Below the pieces are notes generated by a model. That model did not search any database. It was not told the DNA's origin and saw only the letters and a program-made list of their open reading frames with translations. Shown in pieces: positions 20,228 through 30,339 of a stretch of 30,572 nucleotides of DNA. Positions within the stretch are counted from its first letter, which is position 1. Each line of letters begins with the position of its first letter. Source of the stretch: Fomitopsis serialis (lineage: Eukaryota; Basidiomycota; Agaricomycetes; Polyporales; Fomitopsidaceae); NCBI RefSeq assembly GCF_022376445.1, contig NW_025955403.1:1-30572 (forward strand), read 5' to 3'. The position numbers were made by a program, and so were the translations under genes.

Positions 20228-20871
20228 CGTCGCGGGGCGGTGAGTCGAATGGATGCTCGACGTTAACAGGCGGAGCGGAAGTCGTTCTACGCGAGCAACA
20301 TCGTGTGCCCCTACTTATTGCAGCCCGTCTTATCGCCTTCGCAGTGGCAGATTGGACATTTACGCATGGTCGATCACGGACGGCACAGATCCTGAAGGCG
20401 GTTGTATTATTACCAGCCAGTGAGACATCGAGAGGAGACACCGGCGTAGACTTTGTGATCTAAACGAGGACTGCTGTGTGCAAGTTCGGGAGGCTAATCA
20501 GCGGCGATGCGCGTTTGCCACTTGGGCGTTCTGACGCGACGCGACGTTAGTATGGTCCTTGAACACGTGCCATCATCTCCCCCTCCTTCTCCTTCTCCCT
20601 CGTTCATCTGCCAGTGGTTTATAGTGGATGCACTTGGGATGCACTGTCCACCTCTCAACCTTACACGCGTAGCGATCTCGCTGCCAATCATCTCAGCGCT
20701 GTACAAGCCGAAACATCTTGGCAGACCCCAGTTGATCAGAACGGGTAGCCAGTGTCACAGTACGGCTCCGATCCTACGCCGCCTCCGTCAGTAGAGGACG
20801 ACTTGGTGCATTACTGCGGTACGTCCAAACCCAATTGGGCAACGTTCTTGTTCCTCAGCTCGTATATCCAG
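20228..20871. promoter_or_regulatory. Divergent region between NUP2 and FB3
   Basis: 644 bp upstream of both genes. From about 20605 onward it belongs to the duplicated unit shared with FB4. A pyrimidine-rich tract lies at 20572-20606. A possible FB3 5' UTR intron runs from GTACGT at about 20820 to CCTCAG at about 20858 or CCAG at 20871, but the length is at the lower limit. No other gene is supported. Confidence 0.4.
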
Positions 20872-22586
20872 ATGTCTCTTCAATCCCTCAACCTCGATGT
20901 CCTTGAAACCATCCTGTCCTTCGTCGAATCGCGAGATGCTCTCCCGCTGATGACTACCTGTCGCGCACTACATGTGCCCGCGATGCGGCGGCACTTATTC
21001 GAAATCACCCTCCGCTGGGACAGCCATAGCCGCGGGTGGAAGAAGACTTTGAAGTTTTGCAAATTCATTCTCGACGATCCCCAAGCCCGCGCTCCACATC
21101 TCAGAGCGCTGACCCTCTTACCCAGCCACCACCGACTAGCCCCGCCTACCTCCGACCACCTTGCAAAGGTCATCCGACATGCAACTGGCTTGCGTAGGAT
21201 AGTCTTGAGTTTTGTGGACGATAACTTCCTCGAGAGTAGTCCCACACTCGTGGATGCACTCGCTGACGTGGAGTCACTCGAGACCATTCGCTTCAACTTC
21301 GTGTCGACAAGAGGGGTCGCGTTACTTTCGCGTATGAAAAGCCAGCCGCGATCAGTCCAATGCGCAGTCAGTGCCTACAGGCTGCCATCGCAAGGCCCGG
21401 CACGATTCCTGCATAACTTCGTTCAGAGCCTGACTTTCTTGGAGCTTCTTGGCCCGCTCAATATCCTAGCGGTGGACACAGAACCCCATGGCCCCGAGTT
21501 CAGGAACTCACACTGCGGGATACGGAGATCAGAGGTGGACACTGGCAGCTCATATGCCGTGCGTTTCCCAATCTTCGTACCTTACACATGCGTGGGATGT
21601 TGATCGACACTACGGCCACCTGTGCCGAATGGTCAGAGATGGATCTCGTTCAGACGAGGAGTCCACTCCTGTTGCGGTGCCACGTACGTTGCGTCGAGAT
21701 TCGAGCCAATCTTGACCCTTCGCAGTACAATGTCGCCGACTATATCGAGATGCTCGGACATACTTCGCCCGTTGCGTTGACCTGCCACTTCAATCACCGC
21801 ATACTGGACTATGTGCATGTGCGACTGCATCGCCTGCGCTTTCTCCACTTGGAGACATACGATTTGGCGCTACCGCGCGAGTTGAGCAGTGTAGCCAAAT
21901 GGGTAGATGCCACACTAGTGAGTCCTGCAGGTCCCTTCACTCCATGCGTTGCGATGATGACATGCGCGGTTCATTAGCTGAGTCTTGCGTCGACCCTTGC
22001 CCAATCACGGGTCCGCGCCGTCATCGTTGAACTGCCCCATAATTGTACCACCAAGCGCGCCGAGCTCCTTTCGCACACCAAGAACATCGCGTTGCACGCT
22101 CGGTGTATGGAACTCATCGGTCTACACCGCCGTGGCTATGCTGGAAGTCTCGTTAGACAGGTGGGAGACCTGCGAGACTGGAGATACTCGCTCTGCAATT
22201 GGTACCATGTCACATCGAGGACGACCGATGGTACCCCGGAACTGAGTAGAGTGTCCGAGGCGGATGTACCGGGATTAGCTCCCCTCGTTCAAGCTTGCAA
22301 AACGCTCGAGTGAGGCGCAAATCCCAACGAGAGGCAGTAGGGATGTGTTCGAACCGCAGTATGGACAAATCGTACATTGCGTAGATATGTGCTGTTATAT
22401 AGCAACGAGCGAAACACATCTATTGGCTCACTTTCGTCCCTTTCCAGTCACGTAGCGCGCCGAGAGTGTGAGTGTGGTGATATGTAAAATGGTTGTTACG
22501 AACCGTGAAATTGGAGGAGTAAGTTGATGGTCTCCCGATTGTGAGGGAAGTGGGTGGGGTTCTCAAGCGGAAGATGTGGACTCGGA
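20605..22586. repeat. Segmental direct duplication, copy 1 (holds FB3)
   Basis: Homology with copy 2 (about 24890-26931) begins in the promoter, for example TTACACGC followed by TAGCGAT and CCAATCATCTCAG. It runs through the whole F-box gene and continues past the stop (AAATCCCAACGAGAGGCAGTAGGG, given here as two blocks AAATCCCAACGAGAGG and CAGTAGGG; then ATCTATTGGCTCACTTTCGT). It ends near 22586 with GTGGACT followed by CGGA. Copy 1 has about 40 extra bases at 22370-22415. Boundaries are by eye. Confidence 0.75.
20872..22313 (+). pseudogene. F-box gene FB3, frameshifted by a 7-bp deletion
   Basis: Close paralogue of FB4. The ATG at 20872 opens an F-box (LNLDVLETILSFVESRDALPL, then MTTCRALHVPAMRRHLF) and leucine-rich repeats. 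At 21487-21491 the text reads CATGGCC where FB4 reads CATGTGGTATGGCC, a loss of 7 bp between two ATG triplets. The frame therefore shifts and stops at 21603, leaving 243 residues. Downstream, the other frame stays fully homologous to FB4 to a 60-nt GTGAGT...TTAG intron (21918-21977) and an intact last exon ending at 22313. Without the deletion, exon 1 would be 351 codons in the correct phase. Lack of other stops implies the break is young. A 32-nt GT-AG segment spanning the break would restore the frame if spliced, but that is shorter than normal. Confidence 0.8.
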
Positions 22587-22751
22587 GACCGACGCACAAA
22601 GCAAAGATAATGCGGTACATCATACCATGTGAAGTACGATCAAGACACGAAAGGGACCACCAGCCGAGAACGCATCTGCAGAACAGATTCCTATTGCAGG
22701 GAGAGACAAGGCATGCCAGTTTGCTGACCGTTGAGGTCCCGTTCACGACTT
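22314..22751. other. FB3-epoxide hydrolase convergent spacer
   Basis: 438 bp between converging stop codons. The first 270 bp are the duplicated 3' flank shared with FB4. GTTCGAACC at about 22349-22357 looks like a tRNA T-loop, but no tRNA body surrounds it. At the site of the FB4-side 16-G run, this copy has only four Gs (22556-22559). No gene is seen. Confidence 0.45.
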
Positions 22752-24266
22752 TCAGTCATAACCAATCCTCCCTGGCACGACCCCAAACGCAGGCCCATCC
22801 CTCCCAAACATTGCGCGCATGTCCCGCGCAAAATCCTCCGGCCTTTCGTGCGCAGCGAAGTGGCCGCCCGCGCTGTGCTCCGACTCAAACACGACGTTCC
22901 CGATCGTGCGCGCACACCTGCAGCACTTGCAGGTCAGCGTACTCCACGACAAGCGACGTAGGAAATGGCACGCACGTCGGCGGGACGCCGATCTCCTTCG
23001 GGAAGAATGACACCCCACATGGGATGGAGCTCCACGGGACGTTCGTGTACTCGTTCGCGTTCGTCGCTTCGTAGTATATCCTCACCGATGCGGCAGGACC
23101 CGGCCTCGAGAACCAGTACACGGATATCCACGTCAACACTGCATCAACGCTTTAGCCCCTTCGTAGCAGAAGGGCTGACCAACTCACCCTCGTCGTCGTC
23201 CCAGGGGTAGTTGTCCGACCAGACCACGAGCTTCTCGTACACCCACGCAAGCAGGCCGACGGGCGAGTCCGCAAGGGAGTACCCGAGCGTCTGCGGCTGT
23301 GTCGCCTGCTCGAGGAAGTAGCCGCGGCCCTTGGCCATGAACCATGCCGTGCGGGCGAGCCCCGTGCGGTCCCTCTCCGTGTAGGACGTGAGCGCGTGCT
23401 GTAGCCAGAGTCGCGGGAATTGGGTGAGCGACGGAGGACTGCGTGCTCTAAGGACAGGCATCATCAGCGAGTGAACACGTACTGACGAAGGGAACGTACC
23501 TCGGGAAGTTTGTGTGCCACGCCTTGACGCTTTTGTGACCGTACACTGCGGCAAGCTTGCTGGCAATCTACGATTCCTTAGCACTGCAGCTCAAGCATGT
23601 CGTGCACTCAACGTACGAACGAGCCCCAGTCTCCACCCTGCACGACTGGTACTTGTCTGTCAGGACAGTGACACCGGCAAGAAGCATGACACGCACCGTA
23701 CTCCTCGTACCCCAGCGCGAGCATAAGCTTGTTCCCCACCTCAGCGTACTGGTCGCCACGGAACCCCGGTTTCTTCACTCCCTCCGAGAACCCGAAATTA
23801 GGCAGATTGGGTGCAACGACGTGAAAGCTCGGGTGGTCCGCGGAGGCGGCCGTCAGAAGTGGCAGCATTTTCCTCACCTCAAGGAAGTGTCCAGGCCCTG
23901 AGCGTGTACGTGGTCATGAGCGGTGCAAGACATGATGTCCGGGCATACGCACATCCGTGGAGAAACAGCAGCGGGACCGCGTTCTTCACCGCGCTCTTTT
24001 GGTGAATGTAATGGATGTTCAGTGTCCCAAAACCGTCGACGTCGATGTCCCTCGTGAACTGTGGGATCTCGTTGATGCCCGCCTCCGCCGTCCGCCAGTC
24101 ATAGCCATCCTTCCAGCGCGCGACGAGCCTCTTGATGTCTGCGAGGGGTGCGCCATAGTCCCATGCTGCGTTGTCCAATTCGTCAGGGAGGCGCACAAGG
24201 TCGAGCTTCTTGTGGAGGAACTCGAGCTCAAAGTCGGGAACAGCAATCGAAGGGCTGCTCTACCAT
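22752..24266 (-). CDS. Microsomal-type epoxide hydrolase (alpha/beta hydrolase)
   Basis: Seven exons on the minus strand: about 24266-23953, 23897-23697, 23645-23617, 23567-23500, 23447-23188, 23138-22976 and 22917-22752; about 399 residues. An EHN N-terminal domain ([31 protein letters not shown]) precedes the hydrolase fold. The oxyanion HGWPG arises at the exon 1/2 junction. The nucleophile is Asp of GGDWGSF (about residue 177) and the base is His of AGGHFAAHE (about 364). The enzyme would add water to an epoxide to give a diol, in detoxification or secondary metabolism. Exon 3 is a 29-nt microexon holding the nucleophile. From the natural start (ATG 24266, MVEQP) the frame is off by one base within the first seven codons. 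An alternative start at 24365, with a 46-nt intron (24255-24300), would restore phase. Confidence 0.85.
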
Positions 24267-24366
24267 AGTTGTACCCGCGAGACAGCGAATTGAGGAGTAC
24301 AGGCCGACTCGACCCGTCTGATATACTGCTTGTATACTGCGACACTGGCTCCTTGTGGCCGCCATC

Positions 24367-25118
24367 AGCTACTTTGTCTCATACCTCCACACGGCGCTGA
24401 TGTGAAGGAGTTTGTGTCGAACCTACGCCATCATCATGTACAGCGCCCGTCAAGAGCGCCGTGTTGCGCGCTGCAGCCTGGCAATTGCCCGAATTGTTGC
24501 AGGGATCGCGGCGCGGCTTGCTAATCACTGCGAATCAGCTAATTTCTATAAGTACTCATGACTGATTCGGACGTACCGGTGCGACATAAAGTCGATAATC
24601 TTCGTCCCGAAACCGCTGCGGGTGCCCACTGGCACCCACCGGATGTCTCCTGGCCCGAAAATTGAGTTGTCATCTAATAGTAGTAAGTGGTTGCACTTAC
24701 TGTGACATCCGGCGGACAACCCTCTCTTGGTGGTAGCAAGTTCGCACTCACAGAGCCTGTAGGAGTGTAAGTTGACGTGAGTGAGCGAACGGGCGGATAT
24801 ATGTAAATGTCGGGCGGACACAGTGAAGTCACATGATGGCGGTTGGCTTGCAAGTTGCGAGTTCGGAGTCCTCCTCCTTCGTTCCTGCAGCTGCCATCTG
24901 GTTTCTGGTGGAAGCACTGTCCACTTCTCAGCCTTACACGCATAGCGATTTCACCGCCAATCATCTCAGTGCTGTACAAGCTTAAACATCTGGCGGGCCC
25001 TAGTTGATCAGAAGAGATAGTCAGTGCGGCTCCGACTCGGATCCTGGTGCGCACAAATCTTCATTGGCAACGTCCAAGCAACGTCCTTGTTCCTCAGCGC
25101 TTCAGCTCACAGATCTGG
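24367..25118. promoter_or_regulatory. Divergent region between epoxide hydrolase and FB4
   Basis: About 750 bp upstream of both genes. From about 24890 it is the duplicated FB promoter. A possible FB4 5' UTR intron lies at about 25046-25096 (GTGCGC donor, CCTCAG acceptor, 51 nt), at the same relative place as in FB3. No other gene is supported; the ATG-less frames here are random-looking. Confidence 0.4.
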
Positions 25119-26588
25119 ATGTCCCTTCTATCCCTCAACTTCGACGTCCTTGAAGCCATTCTGTCCTTTGTCGAATCGCGAGATGCCCTACCGCTCATGA
25201 CTACCTGTCGCGCACTCCATGTGCCCGCGATGCGGCGGCACTTATTCGAAATCACCCTCCGCTGCGACCGCCTCCGCGAGTCGAAGAAGACTATGAAGTT
25301 CTGCAAATTCATTCTCGGCGATCCCCAGGCCCGCGCTCGACATCTTAGAGCGCTGACCCTCTTACTCAACCACCAACGACTACTAGCCTCGCCTGTCTCC
25401 GACCACCTTGCAGAAGTTATTCGGCATGCGACTGGCTTGCGTAGGATAGTCTTGGATGGCGCGGGCGACAACTTCTTCGATAGTGCTCCCGCACTCACAG
25501 ATGCACTTGCTGACGTTGAGTCACTCAAGACTATCCGCCTCACCTTCGTGGGTCCAAGAGGGATCGCGTTGCTTTCGCGTATGAAGAGTCAGCCGCGAAC
25601 AGTCCAATGCCGAGTCAATATAGCATACGCCAGGCAGCCATGGCAAGGCCCGACACAGTTCCTGCATAACTTTGTTCGGAGCCTGACTGTCTTGGAGCTC
25701 CATGACGCGCTCGATCTCTTGACGGTGGAGACAGAGTCCCATGTGGTATGGCCCCGGGTTCAGGAACTCGCTTTGATGGACGAGAATGTCAAGCGTGAAC
25801 ACTGGCAGTTCATATGCCGTGCGTTTCCCAACCTTCGTACATTACGCATGGATGGGACGTTGATAGACACTGCGGGCGCCTATGCCGAATGGTCGGAAAT
25901 GGATCTCGTCCAGACGAGCAATCCACTCCCACTGCGATGCCGTGTACGCTGCGTCGAACTCAATATCAGCCTGGATAAGCAATTTCTGTCCCCGCACAAC
26001 GTCGCCGACTATCTCGAGATGCTCGGAAATTGTTTGCCCATTGCGTTAATCTGCCACCTCAATCGTTGCATACTGGACTATCTGCCTGTGCTGCTGCATC
26101 GCCTGCGCTTTCTCCACTTGGAGACATACGATTTGGAGCCACCGGCGCCGCGCCTGTTGAGCAGTGTAACCAGATGGGTAGATGCCACACTGGTGAGTCC
26201 GGCAGGTCCCTTCACTCCATGCGTTGCGACGATGACATGCGCGGTTCATTAGCTGAGTCTTGCGTCGACCCTTGCCCGATCACGGGTCCGCGCCGTCATC
26301 GTTGAACTTCCCCATAACTGTACCACCAAGCGCGCCGAGCTCCGTTCGCACGCCGAGAACATCGCGACGCACGCTCGGTGTATGGAACTCATCGGTCTAC
26401 ACCGCCACGGCTATAAAGGGAGCACCCTCAGACAAGTGGGAGACCTGCGAGACTGGAGATTCTCGCTCTGCAATTGGTACCATGTTACATCGAGGACGAC
26501 CGATGGCACCCCACAGCTGAGCAGAGTTTCCGAGGTGGATGTACCGAGATTAGTTCCGCTCGTTCAATCTTGCAAAACGCTCGAGTAA
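25119..26588 (+). CDS. F-box protein FB4
   Basis: Exons 25119-26192 (358 codons) and 26253-26588, with a 60-nt GTGAGT...TTAG intron in phase 0; 469 residues. The F-box spans residues about 5-42 (LNFDVLEAILSFVESRDALPL, then TTCRALHVPAMRRHLF). The body has repeated Leu-rich strands (HLRALTLL, LRRIVL, LKTIRLTF, LRTLRM, LRFLHLETY), as expected for an LRR-like substrate-binding surface. The last exon carries CMELIGLHRHGY and WYHVTSRTTDGTP, shared with FB3 and FB5. Predicted role is Skp1-bound substrate receptor of an SCF ubiquitin ligase; target unknown. It is the intact partner of the FB3 pseudogene. The intron is a multiple of three but contains an in-frame TAG at its 3' end. Confidence 0.83.
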
Positions 26589-27294
26589 CGCGCAAATCCC
26601 AACGAGAGGCAGTAGGGCTGTGTTCGAACCGCAGTATCATAACACATCTATTGGCTCACTTTCGTCCCATTCCAGTCACGTAGCGCGCTGAGTGCGTGAG
26701 TGTCGTCATCTATACTCCCACTACTAGTAGCCTACAGTACATAGATCAAACTGATTATGATACTACTTACTAGGCGTCGATGTTACAACGTTAACCTCTC
26801 GAATTCAGGGTGAAATGTTGGAGGGCTGATACGTTCCGCGTTGGATGGCGAACCTATTGCTCTCGAGCTCCTCATTGAGAAGGAAGTGGATGGGGGGGGG
26901 GGGGGGGTTTCAAGGGGAAAACGTGGACTTGGACGCGTGCACTTACGTATTCAACCGAGATTCATAAGTACTACTGTACTACTACCCTCACTACCCATCA
27001 AACTCTCCCATCCCAGCAACTGTCTCCGCAATATCTTACGCCCGTACTTGTGCTATCCCGGGGCCCACTTCGTGACTTGCACTGTCACGTCCAGCCTTGC
27101 GCTCGAAGCTTGAAGTCGCCCATCCGGGGCCATAGCTCGCTGCCTTGTCGTCAATCCGACTCCATCCTCAGACTCTAGCGGTCGGACAGGGCAAATTCTT
27201 CACCTGGTAGGTCCTGCACATCCGCGGCATGCAACTCTCTGAGCTACATGTATCCCTTCAAGGTATATCCCGGCCCAGCTTGCCACGAACCCTT
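26589..27294. other. FB4-FB5 spacer
   Basis: Holds the duplicated 3' flank of FB4 up to about 26931, including the 16-G run, and then the FB5 promoter. An ATG-less frame at 26841-27113 is not convincing. An in-frame ATG at 27229 would extend FB5 by 22 codons, but this segment has no counterpart in FB1-FB4. Confidence 0.45.
26892..26907 (+). repeat. Poly-G tract of 16
   Basis: Sixteen consecutive G residues, preceded by AAGTGGAT and followed by TTTCAAGGGG. The homologous place in the other duplicate (22556-22559) has four. It could be replication slippage in the non-coding flank or a sequencing length error. G runs of this length can form quadruplexes. Confidence 0.9.
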
Positions 27295-28819
27295 ATGGCT
27301 TTCCAAACCCTCAATCTCGATGTCGTCGAGAGCATTCTGTCCCACATCGCTCCGCTGGAAGCCCTACCGCTGATGACAACTTGTCGTGCGCTACATGTAC
27401 CAGCGACACGGCGATTTCTGTCCGCAGTCGAAATATGCTGGGACGGCTACCTCGAGTGCCATGATCATGCGCAGTTTTGTGACTACATGCTCGCCGATCC
27501 GCAACCTCGTGCTCAATGTCTGCGAGAATTGACCCTGTCTCTTATTCTCGAGCCAGACATATCACACCCCTCTGGCATGCCTCTCCAGGACCGCCTCGCG
27601 GAAATCGTTCGTCACGCGACGGCCTTGCGCAAAATCTTTCTGTTGACCGCGAACGACACATTCACCCAGAGTTGTCCCGCACTTGTGGATGCAATCGCCG
27701 AGGCAAAGTCACTCAAGGTTATACACTTCCTCCACGTCGATCTCAGTGGCATCGCATTACTTTCGCGCATGAAGAGCCAGCTGGTGTCAGTGACATGCAA
27801 AATGGATCGTGGAGCTGCCACGACCGTGACACAAGTGCAAAAGCCGATGCGTTTCCTACGCAACTTCGTCGAGTGTCTGACAAAGGTCACCCTCAACGAG
27901 GCGCTCGATGTGCTGATAGCGGATGCGAATCCGAAAGGTGTATGGCCTCGTGTCCAGGAGCTCGTGTTGGGAGATGGGGAGATCAGGCCCGAACACTGGC
28001 GGCCTGTCTGCCGTGCGTTTCCCAACATACGCACCCTGCGCGTGCGAGCGGCATCGGTCGATGTTACGGGTGCTCACGCCGAGTGGCCCAAATTGGACTT
28101 GGTTCAGACGAGGAGTCCACTGCCTCTACAATGCCATGTACGCAACGTCAAGGTCGACGATGGCAATGACGAGGAGCCCTTGCCAGGGAACAACCACGAT
28201 GCCGCCCAGTATTTCGAGATGCTTCGTCGCGTTTCGCCTGTTACGTTAACCTACTACCACGACCGCAAGCTCGTGCAGTGGCTATCGGAGAATCTGCCTT
28301 CCCTGAGGATTTTTCACTTGACAGCATGCCGAGAGTATCGCCAACGTAGCACTGTAACAGAGTTGACGAATGCCACATTTGTGAGTCCCATCCTGCTCGT
28401 CGCCGTGCGTTGCAGTATTGATGACCAGGCCTCTCCAGCCGAATATCGCCCCTCTTCTTGCCCGGACACGGCTTCGCGCTGTCATCGTCGAGCTGCCGCA
28501 CGATTGTGGGGTAGGCAACGCTCAGCTTCGATCGCACGCTATGACTCTCGCAACGCATATTCGGTCTCTGGAGCTCGTAGGCATACATCGTCACGGATAC
28601 GAAGGACAATCAAAATATGTTACATGGTCGGATGATCCTCGCGGATGGAGAATCTCACTCTCCAATTGGTACCATGTAACATCCAGGGCACCCGACGGCA
28701 CATTTCATCTGAATAAGGTCGCCCAACAGGATATACTGCGACTCATACCACCGCTCTTGCAATCTTTCCAAGTAGGCTCCGAGTCTATTAACATACGAGG
28801 CCCCAATGCGGGACAGTAG
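27295..28819 (+). CDS. F-box protein FB5
   Basis: Exons 27295-28380 (362 codons) and 28439-28819, with a 58-nt GTGAGT...CTCCAG intron (28381-28438, branch TTGATGACC) in phase 0; 488 residues. The F-box is LNLDVVESILSHIAPLEALPL, then MTTCRALHVPATRRFLS. It keeps the family's leucine-rich body and the C-terminal marks RLRAVIVELPHDC, SLELVGIHRHGYEG and WYHVTSRAPDGT. It is more diverged from FB4 than FB3 is, so its duplication is older. It ends with about 25 residues not seen in the others. If the intron is missed, translation runs into a shifted, stop-terminated frame. Start 27295 aligns with FB3/FB4; an upstream in-frame ATG exists at 27229. Role as for the other F-box copies; target unknown. 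Confidence 0.82.
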
Positions 28820-29337
28820 GACTGGTATCACGATATGTCTGGCGCCAGGGCTCCGCCAATTGCAGTGTACATGTAAACATGATTGACGGTTTGCATATAT
28901 CGGTATTCTGCCGTTGGAGGTTTGAACGAATGCGAACTCTCCACACGGCACTTACAGGGCTTGCGTCGAACCTATGTACCGTGCCTCAAGTTGTACTTGA
29001 TACAGCGTCACTCAGGCTGCAACGCGACTGTGGCGAGTAAGTACCAGGGACAGTGCAAATTTTAAGCTTGAAGCTCCTGCACAGTGCAGCTCTGTCCTAC
29101 CATATGTACATCGTCAATAATCTAATGCCGAATTGCGATCACTCGAATAGCAGACCTCACATCACTCTCTGCGCTATGTATCTACGTGGACTGGCATGCC
29201 AGTCGAGTCACTCCGGCCCGACGAGTCAGAACGAGAAGGAACGCTACATAAATGAGCATAATTGACGTTCCTGGAACCAATCGCCTGACGATCGATTCCC
29301 CACAAGTCCCCACACAAGCTTGGCCATTGCACCGACG
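28820..29337. promoter_or_regulatory. Upstream region of the methyltransferase gene
   Basis: 518 bp without a supported gene. It holds a perfect 16-bp palindrome at 29189-29204 and an ACATAAAT TATA-like site near 29246, about 90 bp upstream of the ATG at 29338. Short ATG frames (29053-29265, 28883-29065) are random-looking. Confidence 0.4.
29189..29204. repeat. Perfect 16-bp palindrome, GACTGGCATGCCAGTC
   Basis: The two halves are exact reverse complements with no spacer. It lies 134-149 bp upstream of the methyltransferase start codon and about 45 bp upstream of a TATA-like site, a place and symmetry that suit a dimeric transcription-factor site. No factor can be named from sequence alone. 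Confidence 0.7.
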
Positions 29338-30339
29338 ATGGCGGAAGACACCCGCCCGGACAAGAAGCACGATACATGGTCCGCTGCTAACTACCAAAAG
29401 ACCGCTTCTTTCGTGTTCTCGAATGAGTTCACTGCTCCCGTCCTCACCCTGTTGGACGCCAAACCAGGCGAGAGGATCATCGATGTTGGCTGCGGAAGCG
29501 GCGAGGTCACGCTGCAGATCCAACAACTGGTGGGAGAAACGGGAGTTGTAGTGGGAATGGACAGTAGCGAGAGCATGGTTTGCATTTCTCGACCCGGAGC
29601 GAATGAACTACCACTGACTGGCATGTCTCGTTCAATACTTTGCCTAGATCACCAAGTGCAAAGGACTCGGTATCGAGCACGCGTTCGTGGGCGACGCACA
29701 GGCTATAGATATCCCATCCACCTGGGATGCATCACTGAAGAATTACGACGCGGTGTTCTCCAACGCTGCGTTGCACTGGTGCAAGCAGAACCCGAGGGGC
29801 GTCGTCGAAAGCGCGAAGCGCCTATTGAAGCCTGGGGGTCGCTTCGTCGTCGAGATGGGCGGACAGATGAATTGCATCGGTGAGGGAGACATCCTGCATT
29901 CAAGTACGCACCTCTAACTCATCGCGCCACAGGTGTGAGGGCGGCCCTCCACCATGTTCTCCGGAATCGCGGCTACAAGCCAGAAGAACTCGACCCGTGG
30001 TACTTCCCATCTATCGCTGACTATGAAGAGGTAGGTGATAAATATCTAGTTATCGTTTTCAGACCGTTGAGTATCGCCGACGCACAGTTGCTCGAATCCG
30101 TCGGATTCGACGTGCAGACCATCTCGCTCCACCCTCGCATTACCCCGCTGAACGGTGCTGTGATCGACTGGCTGCGCCTGTTCGCCCGTCCGCATTTCCT
30201 GGCGAACATGGTTGACAAGGAGGCCGAGGAGATCATGGAGGCCGTGCAAGAGATGTGTGCCGTGGACTGCCGGGATTCGCAGGGAAGATGGAGCATGGTG
30301 TACATCCGTCTGAGATTCGTTGCGGTTTCGCGAGCATAG
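29338..30339 (+). CDS. SAM-dependent methyltransferase (Tam-like, class I)
   Basis: Four exons: 29338-29577, 29648-29879, 29933-30030 and 30088-30339, all phases consistent; 273 residues. It starts MAEDTRPDKKHDTWSAANYQ. The SAM-binding glycine loop is DVGCGSGE (about 49-56). The acidic end of strand 2 is GMDSS (about 73-77), GDAQ follows near 95-98, and motif IV is SNAALHW (118-124), then LLKPGGRFVVEMGG. The C-terminal part has ISLHPRITPL, WLRLFARPHFL and WSMVYIRLRF. This arrangement resembles trans-aconitate methyltransferase and related small-molecule O-methyltransferases. The substrate is not known. The last intron (30031-30087, 57 nt) is in frame and stop-free, so an unspliced model would add 19 residues; the shift to LLESVGFDVQ after the intron matches the family better. 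No targeting signal is seen. Confidence 0.9.

Larger units (their letters stand above)
24890..26931. repeat. Segmental direct duplication, copy 2 (holds FB4)
   Basis: The second copy of the roughly 2-kb unit described at 20605-22586, in the same orientation, with the epoxide hydrolase gene between the two. Coding parts are most similar. The flanks carry indels: copy 2 lacks about 40 bases after the gene and has a longer spacer near 26720-26890, including a 16-G tract. It ends near 26931 in GTGGACTTGGA. Confidence 0.75.

Noticed and set aside
21481..21512. A 32-nt GT-AG intron that would bypass the FB3 frameshift
   Set aside because: Shorter than any other intron in the window (minimum about 46-49 nt), lacks a branch point, and FB4 has the same region as coding sequence; kept only as something RNA data could test.
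22345..22360. GTTCGAACC motif resembling a tRNA T-loop/B box (also present near 26622)
   Set aside because: No acceptor stem, D-arm or anticodon arm can be folded around it; it is just part of the duplicated F-box 3' flank.
17289..30339. A secondary-metabolite cluster made of GNAT, epoxide hydrolase and methyltransferase
   Set aside because: No core synthase (PKS, NRPS, terpene cyclase), P450, transporter or cluster regulator is present, and F-box and NUP genes separate the enzymes.
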